This document shows, piece by piece, positions 10,614 to 22,190 of a stretch of DNA of 64,000 nucleotides. Numbering within the stretch: position 1 is the stretch's first letter; the number at the start of each line of letters is the position of its first letter. A program made the translations under genes and the position numbers. This DNA is from Ancylostoma caninum (taxonomy: Eukaryota; Nematoda; Chromadorea; Rhabditida; Ancylostomatidae): contig JBAJFG010000009.1 in assembly GCA_037903475.1 (NCBI GenBank), positions 682,001-746,000 on the forward strand, read 5' to 3'. The notes below the pieces were generated by a model, which ran no database searches, was not told where the DNA came from, and saw only the letters and a program-made list of their open reading frames with translations.

Positions 10614-12332
10614 CTGCAAGTTCCGAGAGAGCCAAGTGATTGTTGGGTGATGTTCAGCTCCCGATCGCCTTTTATCCACACGCCAGACCATGGGAGTCGA
10701 CAGGCGGCGCCTGAAATCCGGTCCAATTAGCTAAATGCGGCAAAGCGATGAAAATAACCAATTAAATGAGTAATTAACTAGTGTTAGTGAGAGTCAGTGA
10801 GGAAGCCATGAACTTAAAAGAGGGATGAGGCAATCAAAGGAAAAAAGAATGGAGAGGAGAAAAGTGGCGCGAAGTGAGCGAGCCAAAAGAAAAGTATGGA
10901 GCGGAAAGCACAGATTTGTAGGGAAAAAGAAAACTCCAAAATGATATAATTCAGGAAGAAAGAAAGAGAAATGACGAATTCCAGAAATAACGATGGACGA
11001 TGACCACATAGTCGCCTTTACTTCTTGTTTCTCGTCCACCCCCTCAAACAACGTACATTTTCTCGCATCCTATTTCTTCCCTGATGTTTCTACTTCTTTC
11101 CTTCCCAGTGAAATGGACTATAACAATGATTATTTCCGGTGAAACGGATGAGATCATTATAAGCATAAAGTAGGCAATAAAGGCGAGAGATGTGCGGGCG
11201 TATCAGGAAAATTCCAAAAAAATGTGCAGTTAACAAAATAATGCTTGGTTTGGGCATTTTTTTGCACTGCGCCTACTGCTGGTTCCAAGCATTCAGGATA
11301 AAATTGGACAAAAGGAGTGTAAGTAGCGAAAATGTACAGCAATAAAGAACAGGTTGTAGTGGAACTAAAGATGAAACAATTTTCCGGTTTTTATCATGAT
11401 AAAGTTGGAAAAAACATTTTGGAAAAAAAAAGTACAAAAGGTTGATATCTAGTGGGCAGTCCCGGAACACTCCTTGAAATCCTATGAATTCCTATAGATA
11501 ATAAGTAACATGCATAAATTACGTGCTGCATCCTTACTTTCTATCATTCTCTGACTTTGTTTTTTTTAATGTTTGGCATAGGTTCCATCTTTCATTTCAT
11601 TCATTTTATTCCAGTTTTTTACACATTCTCTAGAGTCTGTCCCAATGTCCAATTTGTTCGTTTGCATCTTTGACGGATGCCTGTATTACTGAACAAGGCA
11701 TAGATTTGCTGATAAATTGCACTTCTTCTAGTGAAAAATTACATTTCTTTTGTCATGCAGCCTCTGCAAATAATGGCTTCGTGGATCTCAAAGGGTTCCT
11801 GGACAGATTGAAGAGGGGTGGATAGCAAAGCAAAGGTTAAAGTTAAAGTTTAGTATAGATTCTCTGCTTTTGCAAACATTTTTGCAGTGAATTATAGTTA
11901 AATTTGCATATTTATACTCTAATTTTATGCATTTCCTATCGTCCTAGTTTTCAATCGCACACATTTCTCCTATTTTGACTAGACCTCATGGTGAAAAATT
12001 TCTGGGGCGGCACGAGTCTACCGCGAGAGATAACCAATATGGAGCTTTCTAAGGAAAAAACCACCCCCATGGCACATAGGAGGAAGTACGTAGATACCTG
12101 CACTCATGAAAATAATTCTAGAAATATGCAAAGTTTACTTTGAACCTTTCTTATGTTCATCTGGCAGGCTGCTAAGTAGATTCGTACTCGTGCAGCTCAT
12201 AGATCTACAGACACCCTAACTCACTTTTGCGTGTTTCAGAAGCGCACCTTTCAAAGATTCTATCTGCGTGAAGAAGGAGTTTTATTAAGTACTTGTCCTT
12301 CCGAAACGTGGTCGAGTGTATAGGAATTCGGA
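10614..12332. other. No gene recognised
   Basis: This stretch is intronic or 5'-flanking DNA of the minus-strand ectodomain gene. A purine-rich stretch on the plus strand covers about 10795-10985. One minus-strand candidate exon (12256-12218, acceptor TTCACGCAG, donor GTGAGTTAGG) does not match the phase required by the next exon. Confidence 0.5.
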
Positions 12333-12514
12333 TTAAACGCGTGCATGCGTCAGACGCGCGACTACGGCGACGCCCTTCTAACGCAGCGCAAACGTACAAG
12401 CATAGTTTGGTTCGCAATATTACCGCTATTTTCTCCCTCACTTGCATTGTTCATAGAAAAATGTTCCGCACACGACTGCTTCTGACGTAAGTCTGACGCA
12501 TGCAGTCGCCTTAA
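12333..12514. mobile_element. TTAA-bounded MITE with GCATGCGTCAGAC termini
   Basis: Both ends begin with TTAA and share inverted repeats ending in TGCATGCGTCAGAC (12343-12356 and 12490-12505). It is about 182 bp long and non-coding. The terminal motif is related to that of the larger MITE at 44664-45090. TTAA boundaries suggest a piggyBac-like insertion preference. Confidence 0.65.
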
Positions 12515-15240
12515 AAAACCATTTAATCTGAAATGAAAAGAAGGCTATAGAAACTTCTATGACGAAAATAACAAACTTAATTGATTCCTCAATTAGAGTA
12601 AAGAAGTAAAATGCTGTTGAAATAATAGAACCCTGTCTGGGGAATTAGCATTGAATAAAGGAGTAAACGTCAGCAGCAATGAGGAAAAGCTGACTTCAAC
12701 ATTCTCAAGGGATGAATTCAGGCGAAAGGGCTGTAGCCTTGAACAGGAATTTACCAGTTACCAGGCCACAATTACTAGGCCCGAGAAATTCCTGAAATCT
12801 AGGAATCCGGGTCCAAAATTTGTCTCTCTTGGTGTGATTGTTTCAATAGTTAGTAAGTGCTACAATCCAAAAAGGTTTCCTACAGGTGGGAGAGAAGAAC
12901 CTTGATTGTAATAAGTTACATTTGTGAAAATGGATGCTCTAGATTCGACAAAAGAGTAGAAATTCTTATCACTTGATTTTTACCATCACTTCCTAAGTAT
13001 TCTTGGTTATTTCGCTCTAATCCAGAGGAAATTCCCTTTATTACACTTTATTCTGAGAAAATTGCCATCTGTACGCTTTTTGGTGGAGGCCCAAATTTTT
13101 TCCCACGTCCTTCCCTCCGGCACCCCCCACCCCTTCCCAGCGAGTGGCTCCTCCCGGGCTACAACAAGCACATATGTAACAACACAGTCTTATAGTTGAA
13201 TTTTGAAAGTTGACCCAATTTATATCTACACATTTCTCAGTAGGAGAAAATTACCATGCTCAGCATTGGATAAAGCATTGAATATGTATGTATGTATATT
13301 TCAATTCGAACATCCTAATTTTTGAGTAGTCGAGTAGGAAAAAGTTGAGTCCTCTGAGAAGAGACGAGAAAAGGTGTAGGGCTTTCCTGTTTTCAGATAT
13401 GTTAAAGTCTTAAGTCGGTTTCTATGTAGATTTTTTTTTGAAAAATTACCAAAATGTTTTGATTTTGTGTGGGCTTAGTCATCGAAATTACCTGTGTGAA
13501 AACCGCTTAGTTATCCAGATTATCAAAGTACATTTATTAAAATCAATATTCAAAATGTGATCCGAGTTAATTTGAAAAAAAAATCATGCAATTCAGAATG
13601 TTTGTACGGTTTCGGAGAATCGAAGCACCCTGCCACTCGTTCATCTCATTCATCTTATAGGAGGTCGACATCCAATGTCGAAAATGCAACGTCATCTTTC
13701 TGGAGCACCTGTTCCCCGATAGAAAATTTTAAGGAAGCGTTACCTATCAAATATTTGGCGCAACAGACGAGTCGTAACGGTTTTTGCCCCCTAAAAAGCA
13801 ACATTGAATTAGGACTAACGGTTCACCTCCGTAATCTTACCACTTAAAGACATTTTCGCGAAATTGGGGCAGGTTTTGAAGATGTTCCCTACGCTTCCCT
13901 CTTCTGGTGCCTCCAATCTCAGGGCCAGCTTTCCAGAATCGCATCCACCCTGCCGCGCTCCGCCCCTATTCGGATTTTCCGACGATGTGCAATCGCAGTG
14001 TCGTATGTTTCGAAATGGTGTCACCTAATGAGTAATCGATATCGCAGTGCGTTTCAACTATGTTTTAGAAGTTCCGAGGAGGGTGGGTGGTTCGAGGAAG
14101 AGCCGCGGCGATGGCCATCGGTCGGGGTGGGTGAAAATTGGATAGTGGTCGATTTGAAACCGCTGGATGAGGGTTCCATTAGAGGAGTCAGCGGTATCCT
14201 AACTTTAGGATAGGGAGGACGTCGACAGCGTGGAATCGCTTTTATTATCGAAATGTTCAGATGAAATTGAAACTAAAATTAAATTCAATTAAAATTTGCT
14301 GGATGAGGTACGGAATAGTTGACAGTAGTAGACGAGTAATGTGGAACTTTCTCGACGTTCTATGAATCATCTTCAAATATTTCTTGAATTCCTAGAATTT
14401 TCCAAGCAGAACTTTGGAATCTTTTCCAGCGTAATATTCGTCTATTATTACGTCTCCACCACGACCTCTCTGGAATGATACACCTTTTCTGACAATCCCA
14501 TAACTTTCTGGATAATTTCGACTCAATGCTCCTAAGGTTAACCAAATTGCCCACTTTGGACCGGGAAATTGCAGTAGCTGTTCAACAACAACCATCGAAA
14601 CAGAAAAAATTTGTAAAGCGTGTGTATTAGCACTCCAGCAGCTGACCAATCACGACACGCGATGGGCGAGGTGAAATGCAATTCTGAGCACGATATTCCA
14701 AGACCGTTTGTTTTCCAAATAGAATAAACGCATTGTCGAATTATGGCCGCCCACACACACACACGCGGGGATCTCTCTCATAGGTGGATAGGATAACGTC
14801 ATAAGTTGGAATACGTATGCGCACAACTGACCAATCACGGCGCTCGGGGCAGGGTGGGCGGAGCGAGTCGCCGTTGAGGGCACAGGCACTAAGGTTTTTT
14901 TGTCTTTAAGGAACAATAAACTTGACCTGTGCTTCATATATTCTGGATAGGTTTCCAGTGTAGTGAGTTTATTCCTTCTCGCTCAAACAGACATACAACT
15001 CGTGTACACGTTCTTCCTGTTATGATTATTTTCAATATTTGTGGCTAAGTGACAGTACTTGTCGGAATATCGTTCCGTATTCCATGCATTTGACTCCAAT
15101 AAGTTTACATTAAACTATGCAAAAATCGCTCTAAAATATTTCGCCAGCAAAAAAGGAATTAAATTATTTCTGGACATCGTATGGACAGTTATCCCAGAAG
15201 GGGAGAAGCGTTACATCTTGTCTGCCCAGTTCTGTTCATA
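12515..15240. other. No gene recognised; GC-rich patches
   Basis: The stretch holds only short frames without convincing splice pairs. A GC-rich segment with direct repeats of a CTGACCAATCACG motif (14643 and 14827, about 184 bp apart) and a (CA)n run at 14752-14765 lies at its right end. Confidence 0.45.
14639..14880. repeat. Direct repeats with CTGACCAATCAC and GC boxes
   Basis: GCAGCTGACCAATCACGACA at 14639 and an ACTGACCAATCACGGCGC segment at 14826 are diverged direct copies, each followed by a GGGCG-type box. They share the CCAAT-box/GC-box character of the palindromic elements at 15242 and 22083. Confidence 0.5.
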
Positions 15241-15241
15241 T

Positions 15242-15380
15242 TAGGATGTGGAGCACCGCACCTGACACTGAAGCTGGTGATGGGAGCATTGCTGAGCACT
15301 GTGATTGGTCAAATCACGTGGTTAACCAATCGCAGTGCTCTGTGGTGCCTCCCATTTCTGGTACAATGCATCACACTCTC
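15242..15380. repeat. Palindromic element with inverted CCAAT boxes and an E-box (copy 1)
   Basis: GAGCACTGTGATTGGTC and a matching GACTAACC... right arm (ACCAATCGCAGTGCTC) form an imperfect palindrome around CACGTG. Outer matches include TGTGGAGCA on the left and GGTACAATG on the right, shared with the copy at 22083-22190. GC boxes (GGGGCGGGG and GGGCGGGG) follow at 15416-15438. Confidence 0.6.
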
Positions 15381-15499
15381 AATAGTGTTAGGAAGCAAAG
15401 CAGACCCCAGCGAGTGGGGCGGGGTTTTGGGCGGGGCCATGCAGGTACTCACCAATAACAGGCAAGAGAGGACGCCTACTATCTTGGTACAATGCTCAA

Positions 15500-17200
15500 A
15501 ACTTGATTTTCCATTTATTCTCAGGCGAAACAATAGGAAGTTTTTCCAGACAGTTCGATAAAAGTAGAGTAATTGCATATGTAGTAGCACAATATGTACA
15601 CTGGTAGTACTGTAATCATAAGTATATATCAGCGTCATAACATCATAATATATTATATTATAGAGTTTTTATTTCCAAAAATTCCCACTAAAAAGATTTG
15701 GCTCGATTACCAGCACTGTTGAAAAATCACTATCGTGGTGAGACCTCACATAGTGACATGCGGGTCTGCGTAGCCTTTGTACATAAATCACCAAGGCCCC
15801 CTCAAATCAGGCCCGCCTAGGCCTGCCACTTCACCGGCCTTCGTCAACTTGACTACAGCTACTAGTGGTTCAGTGACGTCTCGTGCTAGGACGATGATTG
15901 TGGGTGTGAACCGCAGCCGGACGGCTTCCATTGGAAAGCACTAGAGCGCACAAAAAATCCAATCAGGCAAAAGGGGATGCGCTGTGCTTCACACCACAAA
16001 CAATTATACATTTATCACATTGGGCACCTAAGCTGTATTACTTACAAGTTCCCGAGCCCTCTAGGACATTAGCCTGTAGAGAGCAGCCTGGAAATCCCCC
16101 AAGGCTTGTCTTGTGAAGGGCGACTATGCTGCGCTTAATTATCGCCAGCGTTTTTGTCTTCGAAACGCTGTTGGTGTGCAGTTTTATAAAGCTATTATCC
16201 GCAGCCTAAAAGGGCATGTTTTTAAACCCAGCCGTTAAGCTGTGAACGGTAATTGAGGCCTGAATTCTGTCTCACTTGTGGTTAGAGGAGAAGCCAGCGA
16301 TAATTAAGGATTTCCTCTTGGAAATGACTGGATTTGTCAAAGGCTAGAGGGAGAGAGTACACAGGAACGTAGTTTGTACTTTACAAAATAATTAGTTTTG
16401 TTATTCTTTGTGACAAGAAACTAGTGACAGACAAGTGGTGTCCAGAAGTGACAGACCTTTGTCCAGGAGTGACAGACCAGTGATTAGCCGGTCGACATAG
16501 CGCTGCACCGCAATTGCAGACAATGTCACAGACGCACTCCCTAAGCTACCACGCAATAGTGTAGGCGTCGACCGAGCTGGCGAAACTGCGGACTTGAGCA
16601 TGAGTCGCGGCGCGACCGCGTGGCGTCGCAGCCGTCATGACTTCATGTACTGGTTTAGTGTTTAGTTTTATTTTTTCCCATCTTACACGATTTACCTTCA
16701 TTCCACTGTAACTCCGCTCAGTGTTGAGGAATTCTTCTCGAGCGTGGACGAGTTTTCCGACAGATATTTACGTGATGGGATTTGTGAATGTGATTTTCGC
16801 TTACAACGATAAATAAATCGTTAGAAAGCTGCCTATTACTTATTGCCTATTACATATTATTACTCATTGCCTGTAACATTTACGTTACGCAATTTCGCGT
16901 CAAATTCTCGGACGATTTTTCCGTGAAATAGTCAACGGAAAGAGAACGTTATTTGGCCAATCATGCTCGTCAGTAAAACCGCAGTTTTTCTGCGAATGCG
17001 CGTCAAATAGGAAGCTATCACGAAGTCGTAGATGCTAACGTGATGAGGGACTGAGGAAGCTGAGTGGTTCGTTAGACCTCTAAGCGACGTTTTAAAGGAG
17101 CAGGATCTTTGCAGGACCCACAAAATCCTATCTTTTTAAGCTAGTACGACGAACTGCGGTAAGAAACCAATTATAGGGAGACGCATGTCGGTGTAATCCC
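15500..17200. other. No gene recognised
   Basis: The stretch is non-coding as far as I can see. A short GC-rich hairpin-forming stretch (GTCGCGGCGCGACCGCGTGG) lies at 16604-16623. A copy of the AATAAATAAATCG type lies near 16812. Confidence 0.5.
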
Positions 17201-17329
17201 TTGGGGGTACAAGTGAACTTGAAGGACAGTTGCAAAATTAAATTCAGTTCAGGGACGTGTTCGTCGCCGAAAAAAAGCCCCATGGGGATTTCCAAGCTTC
17301 AGGCTTGGCTCATCACCCCTCTGACTCCT

Positions 17330-17540
17330 CCGGCCCTCCCTCTAGCCTCCCCTCGATCCCCCTCCCCCCTCAAACTCCGTGCACAAGCAGATTCGTGTAA
17401 CCCTAGCAGCTCGTGGCTCACACAAGGAGGGGGCGGGACGCCAATGAAATTGGACCAATTTCTTTATTTGTCCCCGTCGTCGCGGCCGTTGTTCACGCGC
17501 GACTCAAAGTCGCGCGCACTACCCGATAGCCGCTCATTCA
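17330..17540. promoter_or_regulatory. GC-box/CCAAT-box island (promoter-like)
   Basis: The island contains GGGGGCGGGAC (17429), two CCAAT boxes (17440-17460) and a perfect 9-bp hairpin CGCGCGACT-CAA-AGTCGCGCG (17497-17517). It resembles a promoter in composition only. The open frame across it (17201-17581) is explained by the C-rich composition, and no adjoining gene was identified. Confidence 0.3.
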
Positions 17541-17581
17541 TGCATTTCACGCTCAATTGCTTACAGACGTTGCATTCATAG

Positions 17582-19980
17582 TAGTGGACTAATCCCTACG
17601 ACATAGAGAATCGCTCACCCTGGATTTCCGCAAACTCTATGTAAATGGCTGTTCACTTCCGGTTCATGGGTTATTTATGTCCACGAATGGGGCTAGGAAA
17701 ATAAGAAGTCAAAAGAATGAAAAAAAAAACACAGAAGAGGAGGAGGCACTGAGCGAAAAAAGCAGAAAGTGTATAATATGAAAGGGTTTGAGGAATCGAA
17801 GAAATCTCTTAAAACCCTTAAAAAATACGATGCAAAACTAAATGCAGATGAGTAGAAGATCACAAACCCCTACGCCTTTGCAGCTGCAGGAATCCTTTGA
17901 AAATTAAAACTCATAGGGAATGAGCAAATCCCTTGATTATTCAAAGCTGCAAGTGCAAATTAGTACGACAGACTTAACACTAATTAGACGCCAAGGACAA
18001 TGGTTTTTTTTTGCATGAATAATTTCAGTGCATTTGCCACGTCACGGAGCGAAAATGGAAGGATTAAACTATTGAAAGAAAGGATCTGGGGACGTATGCA
18101 GCATCGAGGTTAACCAGTGTAAACGCATTAACATCCCGAAAATTTACCCATCTTAAGTAGGAAAGTCAATACTTTCACTCTGGGTAGTCTCAATGATGCA
18201 CCAAAGTCCTACATGAACTTGAATGTTTCACTGAAAACTCTACCGAGGGTCTTCTAGGAAATTGTCGGGTGTCCACTAGTGTTCTGGCCAAATAATGGAT
18301 TGAATATATTATATAATCGATGTTCAAATATGCGACCTAAATAGGTAGAGAATCTGATTGTTCAGGAGAGGGAGAGACCCACATTTCTGAGGAAACGACA
18401 GAAAAAAAGGCTGTAAAGGTAGAGCTTCCATGTTCGCTGATCTTTGAACCTGGGCATTTCCTAGCTAGTGATCATAGGCGTTTGATGGTGTAGGTCGTGA
18501 ATAGGATTGCACCACTTTCAGGCCTTCGACAACGACGTTGTGTCGAAACGTTGGCCGCCTGACAAAATAAACGAGTCTGAATATCAACCTATGAGGCAGA
18601 AGCATTTCATGTTCACTAGCTGTAGAAGCATCTATTTTTCAAAATATTCGATTTTTCAGTTTGGTTGCCGAATTATTCATTAGTTATTTGAATTTATTCG
18701 ATTTTTATTGGCTCATTACATCAGTCGTGTTCCTGACCAATGAGAAGGTGCTCACAAGAATTTCGCACCTGGCCAGCAAAGACAGAAAACTGCAAACAAT
18801 TTCACTACATAATACGTAGATATTATAGATGAAATAAAAACAATGGCTATAAACTTTTAGTACAATTGAATAACTTTTACGCTTTTTAATACTTTTAGTA
18901 CTTTTTCGAGAGCATTTTCAGTAAAGTGTGTTATCGTTTTCGATCACTTCGTACAATTCCTTTTGATTACGCAGTTTCTGGATGTTTCTGAATGTTTCAC
19001 CCCCATTAGCATCTTTTCTTCTATTTCATTCTTGGGCTGGGCACATCCACCCAAAGGATGGAAAAGAGAGATGTGCTCATGTTTCCGGACAGGGTTTTTT
19101 TCTCAATGTCCCACATAAAAACGAGCCATCATGCACAATGTTTCTTGCACGATTCGGAATAGGAGACACTAAATATACTGCGTAGAGCAGCTATCCAAAG
19201 CAATCATATTTGGCCTTGTTAGAAACGTTCGAACACTCTAAAGAGCTTTTGGACAACACCACAATCTGTTTGCTGACAATTTCACGCAAGAAATATAGAA
19301 TCGAGAAACTTTGGAAACTATGAAACCCATTGGTTTCCAAAAGGAAGGATTCGACGGTTTCACCTCCTTCCTCAAGAGTTTTGTAACAGTCTAGTGGACG
19401 GAAAAGGTTCAGAAAACATTTAGAATTGTTACATGTTGTTACAGAAAAACTTCTTCGCCAAATTTTTGGTTTTTTCTTGAAATCTACTAAATTTTCCACT
19501 AAAATTCAATCGCATCCAATCCCACCCGCATCGATTTAGGCAATTAGAACCCTCTCAAAAATCCGAACTATTTTGCTAGGCCGCTCATCCCACAACGCTA
19601 TGGACTAACGGCTCCATCCCCAGCATACCAATCCGCTTATGGAACTGGAAATTTGCATGCACTCGTGAGTGACGCTATGGGCGCCTCATTAGCTCAGTGG
19701 TTACGAGTTTGCAGGAAGTCTTGAGGTTTTCCACTGAGTGAGGAAAAAAAGAGGCAATCTGGGTGAGTGGGTGAGACTGCTGACAGAGAAATAGCAGTAA
19801 AAAAAGTGGGCAAGAACAGAAAATGAGATGAGGGTTTTCCCCTGTTTGTGGACGAGTTTTCTAGAATACAGGAAAATCTATTAGCAGATGGAACTCAGTG
19901 CATTAGTGCATTGTAGAAATATGTAAGCACTCATATGGAAGATAGTAACGATGAAAGCATATTTTCTCGCTCTCGCAAGT
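17582..19980. other. No gene recognised
   Basis: The stretch is A/T-rich and non-coding. The minus-strand frame at 19191-19499 is open for 102 codons but lacks an ATG start, splice sites or a known motif. Confidence 0.45.
18521..18592 (+). repeat. Stem-loop followed by AATAAA, possible element 3' end
   Basis: CAGGC and GCCTG enclose nested complementary segments (TTCGACA with TGTGTCGAA) ending in GTCGAAACGTTGG. AATAAA follows at 18579. This arrangement is common at 3' ends of interspersed elements. No coding region of an element is visible upstream. Confidence 0.4.
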
Positions 19981-19989
19981 ACAGGCTCA

Positions 19990-20725
19990 TTTCGCAATGT
20001 TCGCGTATTCGAATATTCGAAAGTGAATTCAAACCTTTGATAATTGTAGGGAATTTGTTCGAGAGTAAAGTGTTAAAGTACCTAACCTTGTTAATAAACG
20101 GCGCTAATTGAATTTTTCTCCTTTTTTCTTTTTTTTTCTTAATCCTAGACGTTTGGACAATCTTGTTTTGGCTTCTTTCGAATCGTGAAAACATAAAAAG
20201 TGAATTTTTATGTTTGCGAATAAATCGAATATTCGAACAATCGATATTTTTGTCCCTCGAATTATTGAGCGCTCTTTTAAAACAAATTGCTCAAATACTC
20301 ATGTGTATTACATATGTATGTATAGTCCTTTTCGAAAAGATAGACGGATTCCGTCACTGCAAAAACATGGTGGGACCTGAACGATGGATGGGAGTAGAGC
20401 ATACTCCAAGGGAAAGGGTTGAGTAGGTCCCTCCACGATCCTGCGACCGCGACGCTATGAAACTGCACGCGAAATCCGTCCATCTTTTTGACAACGACTG
20501 TATCGCGGCATGTTTTTTTTTTGCTTGGCGAAAACTCGAATATTAGCAAGCATTTAAGTCTGATTACATTCGATTATTTGAACACCCTTACTTCCAAAGT
20601 GAACTGGTAACCTCGAAATCTTGGCAAATGTTGCTTTTTTTCTTGAAAAAATGAACATTTTCACCAAAAATTCGAATATTCGTAATTTAGACCATTCGAA
20701 TGTCCAAAATCAGAATCATTCAAAT
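19990..20725. repeat. Cluster of TTCGAATATTCG palindromes
   Basis: The self-complementary motif ATTCGAATATTCG or close variants occur near 20007, 20227, 20537 and 20669. The same motif is dense at 63278-63440. No array periodicity was seen. A mariner-type MITE lies inside the cluster. Confidence 0.55.
20323..20500. mobile_element. Mariner/Tc1-type MITE with TA target site
   Basis: Inverted ends share TTTTCGAAAAGATAGACGGA (left) and the complement of TCCGTCCATCTTTTTGACAA (right). TA dinucleotides flank both ends at 20321-20322 and 20501-20502. The element is 178 bp, non-coding, with weaker inverted similarity reaching toward the centre (GGTGGGACC against GGTCCCTCC). Confidence 0.7.
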
Positions 20726-21880
20726 CGAACTCTGTCACAAGCTGCAGATGCTGATCAAAATGCCGACAAAATGTATTTGGCGTACTGGGAATCCATTGCG
20801 TTTTCTGATATATTTCAAGAATATTTAGATGAAATGTATCCAAAGCCTTACTAGGCTTGTTTGGCCACGGTTTCAAAAACCCCCGCCTATAAAATTCCCA
20901 CGCCCCTACTGTGTTGTCATATCCTGTCCTATAATCCGCAAAAATTGCAGCAGAAAAGAAAAGTGCGAAGAGATATGACGGATTATGCGCGCTGGGGGAT
21001 TAACGAATGCCAATCGGGAGAAGGTCAGAACAATACACTGCGCCGTCGGATCAATCAGCCAGACCGTGAATGAACTGTCGCTGGATTATGATCGAATCTG
21101 CTGCTGAGGAGGGCAACGAAGAAGGTCACGAGACGTCATTCTCAGTTATTTCAGACCCTACCCTTGAGAAAACCCCTTTAAAAAGGCAAATCATTAAAAA
21201 AGTAAGCTTGGAATTTTCGCAAGATTCGGCCCAATTTGTATCTTAGCGTGCCATTTAACTAGAGTGATTGTGTGATGTACAATTCGAGAAGGAATGTAGT
21301 CGTCGGCATAGGCAACGATCTGTCCCTAGAATGACTACGAACTCATATTTGATAGCTGCGGCAAGTTGCTCGAAGGTTCATTTTTTGTGGATTTACAGGA
21401 AGGAGGTAAAAAAGAAATGGCGGAATTATTGGCAGTTGGTTGCGGTACCAATCACCGAAAAGCTGTCCATGAAATTTGGAACAGTGCCTCCACGTCCATA
21501 TCTGATGCAATTAGCCGTAGGGGAGGAAAAATAGAGGATAAATGTATTCCCGTTCCCATCGGTCCTTACCCAACCTGTTATCGAAGTTATTCGTCCATTC
21601 AGGCACTGTTTCCTAGACGCTGGTAATGAATCACTGTCAACCGGGTAACGATGACCTGTAGTAAAACGAGTGGATGCACATATGTACATATCTGCGTGTA
21701 AGTCCTAACTGTAGGAGAGAATAACAAGCCTTGCTAACAAGTCCGTCATGGCGCGTTTATCCGTCTGGATTAAGCATCCGTATGCAAGACCGGAAACGTC
21801 GAAAGCAGGAAATTCCGAGTTATCTTATAGGAATTCTTTTTAAACAGGATAAACAAAAAAATCATCGGCTCAGACCTCCG
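20504..21880. other. No gene recognised; weak exon-like frames
   Basis: Plus-strand frames at 20740-20854 (ending MYPKPY) and 20959-21074 (after TTGCAG) look protein-like, and the second follows a plausible acceptor. I could not link them to each other or to a family. Confidence 0.35.
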
Positions 21881-21886
21881 ATACGT

Positions 21887-22055
21887 CATTGGAACGATGA
21901 ATAATCTCACACCTGGGAGTAGGTGCTGGGTATACGTAATGTTATGTTTGGGCAAATATGTTCATGGTGCCAGCTAGAGGCTAAATTTGGGTTCTTTAAC
22001 CGCATACCATGGGTAAGCACACATCCGCATCGAAGAGTTCAATTTGGAGGATTAT
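21887..22055 (+). repeat. Partial copy of the 25423-25871 element
   Basis: Segments such as GCTGGGTATACGTAATG and a following TTTGGGT...ACCATGGGTA match the left half of the inverted-repeat element at 25423-25871 in the same order. The right half is absent. Confidence 0.55.
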
Positions 22056-22082
22056 ATATTTGTAAATAATGAATTTCGATTG

Positions 22083-22190
22083 TGGAGCAGTGTACCTGGT
22101 AAGGGACGCATGGCCGAGCACAGTGATTGGACAATCAGATAAATCGACCAATAGCAGGCTCTGCTACTAAACCCTCTTTAGGTACATTGT
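22083..22190. repeat. Palindromic element with inverted CCAAT boxes (copy 2)
   Basis: GTGTACCTGG on the left and AGGTACATTG on the right are inverted ends about 100 bp apart. They enclose GAGCACAGTGATTGG and CCAATAGCAGGCTC. The same blocks in the same order occur at 15242-15380. Confidence 0.6.

Noticed and set aside
19682..19745. tRNA-like segment (GCCTCATTAGCTCAGTGG and a complementary GTGAGG end)
   Set aside because: It is too short, lacks a proper anticodon stem and has no GGTTCGA T-arm. At most it is a decayed tRNA relic.
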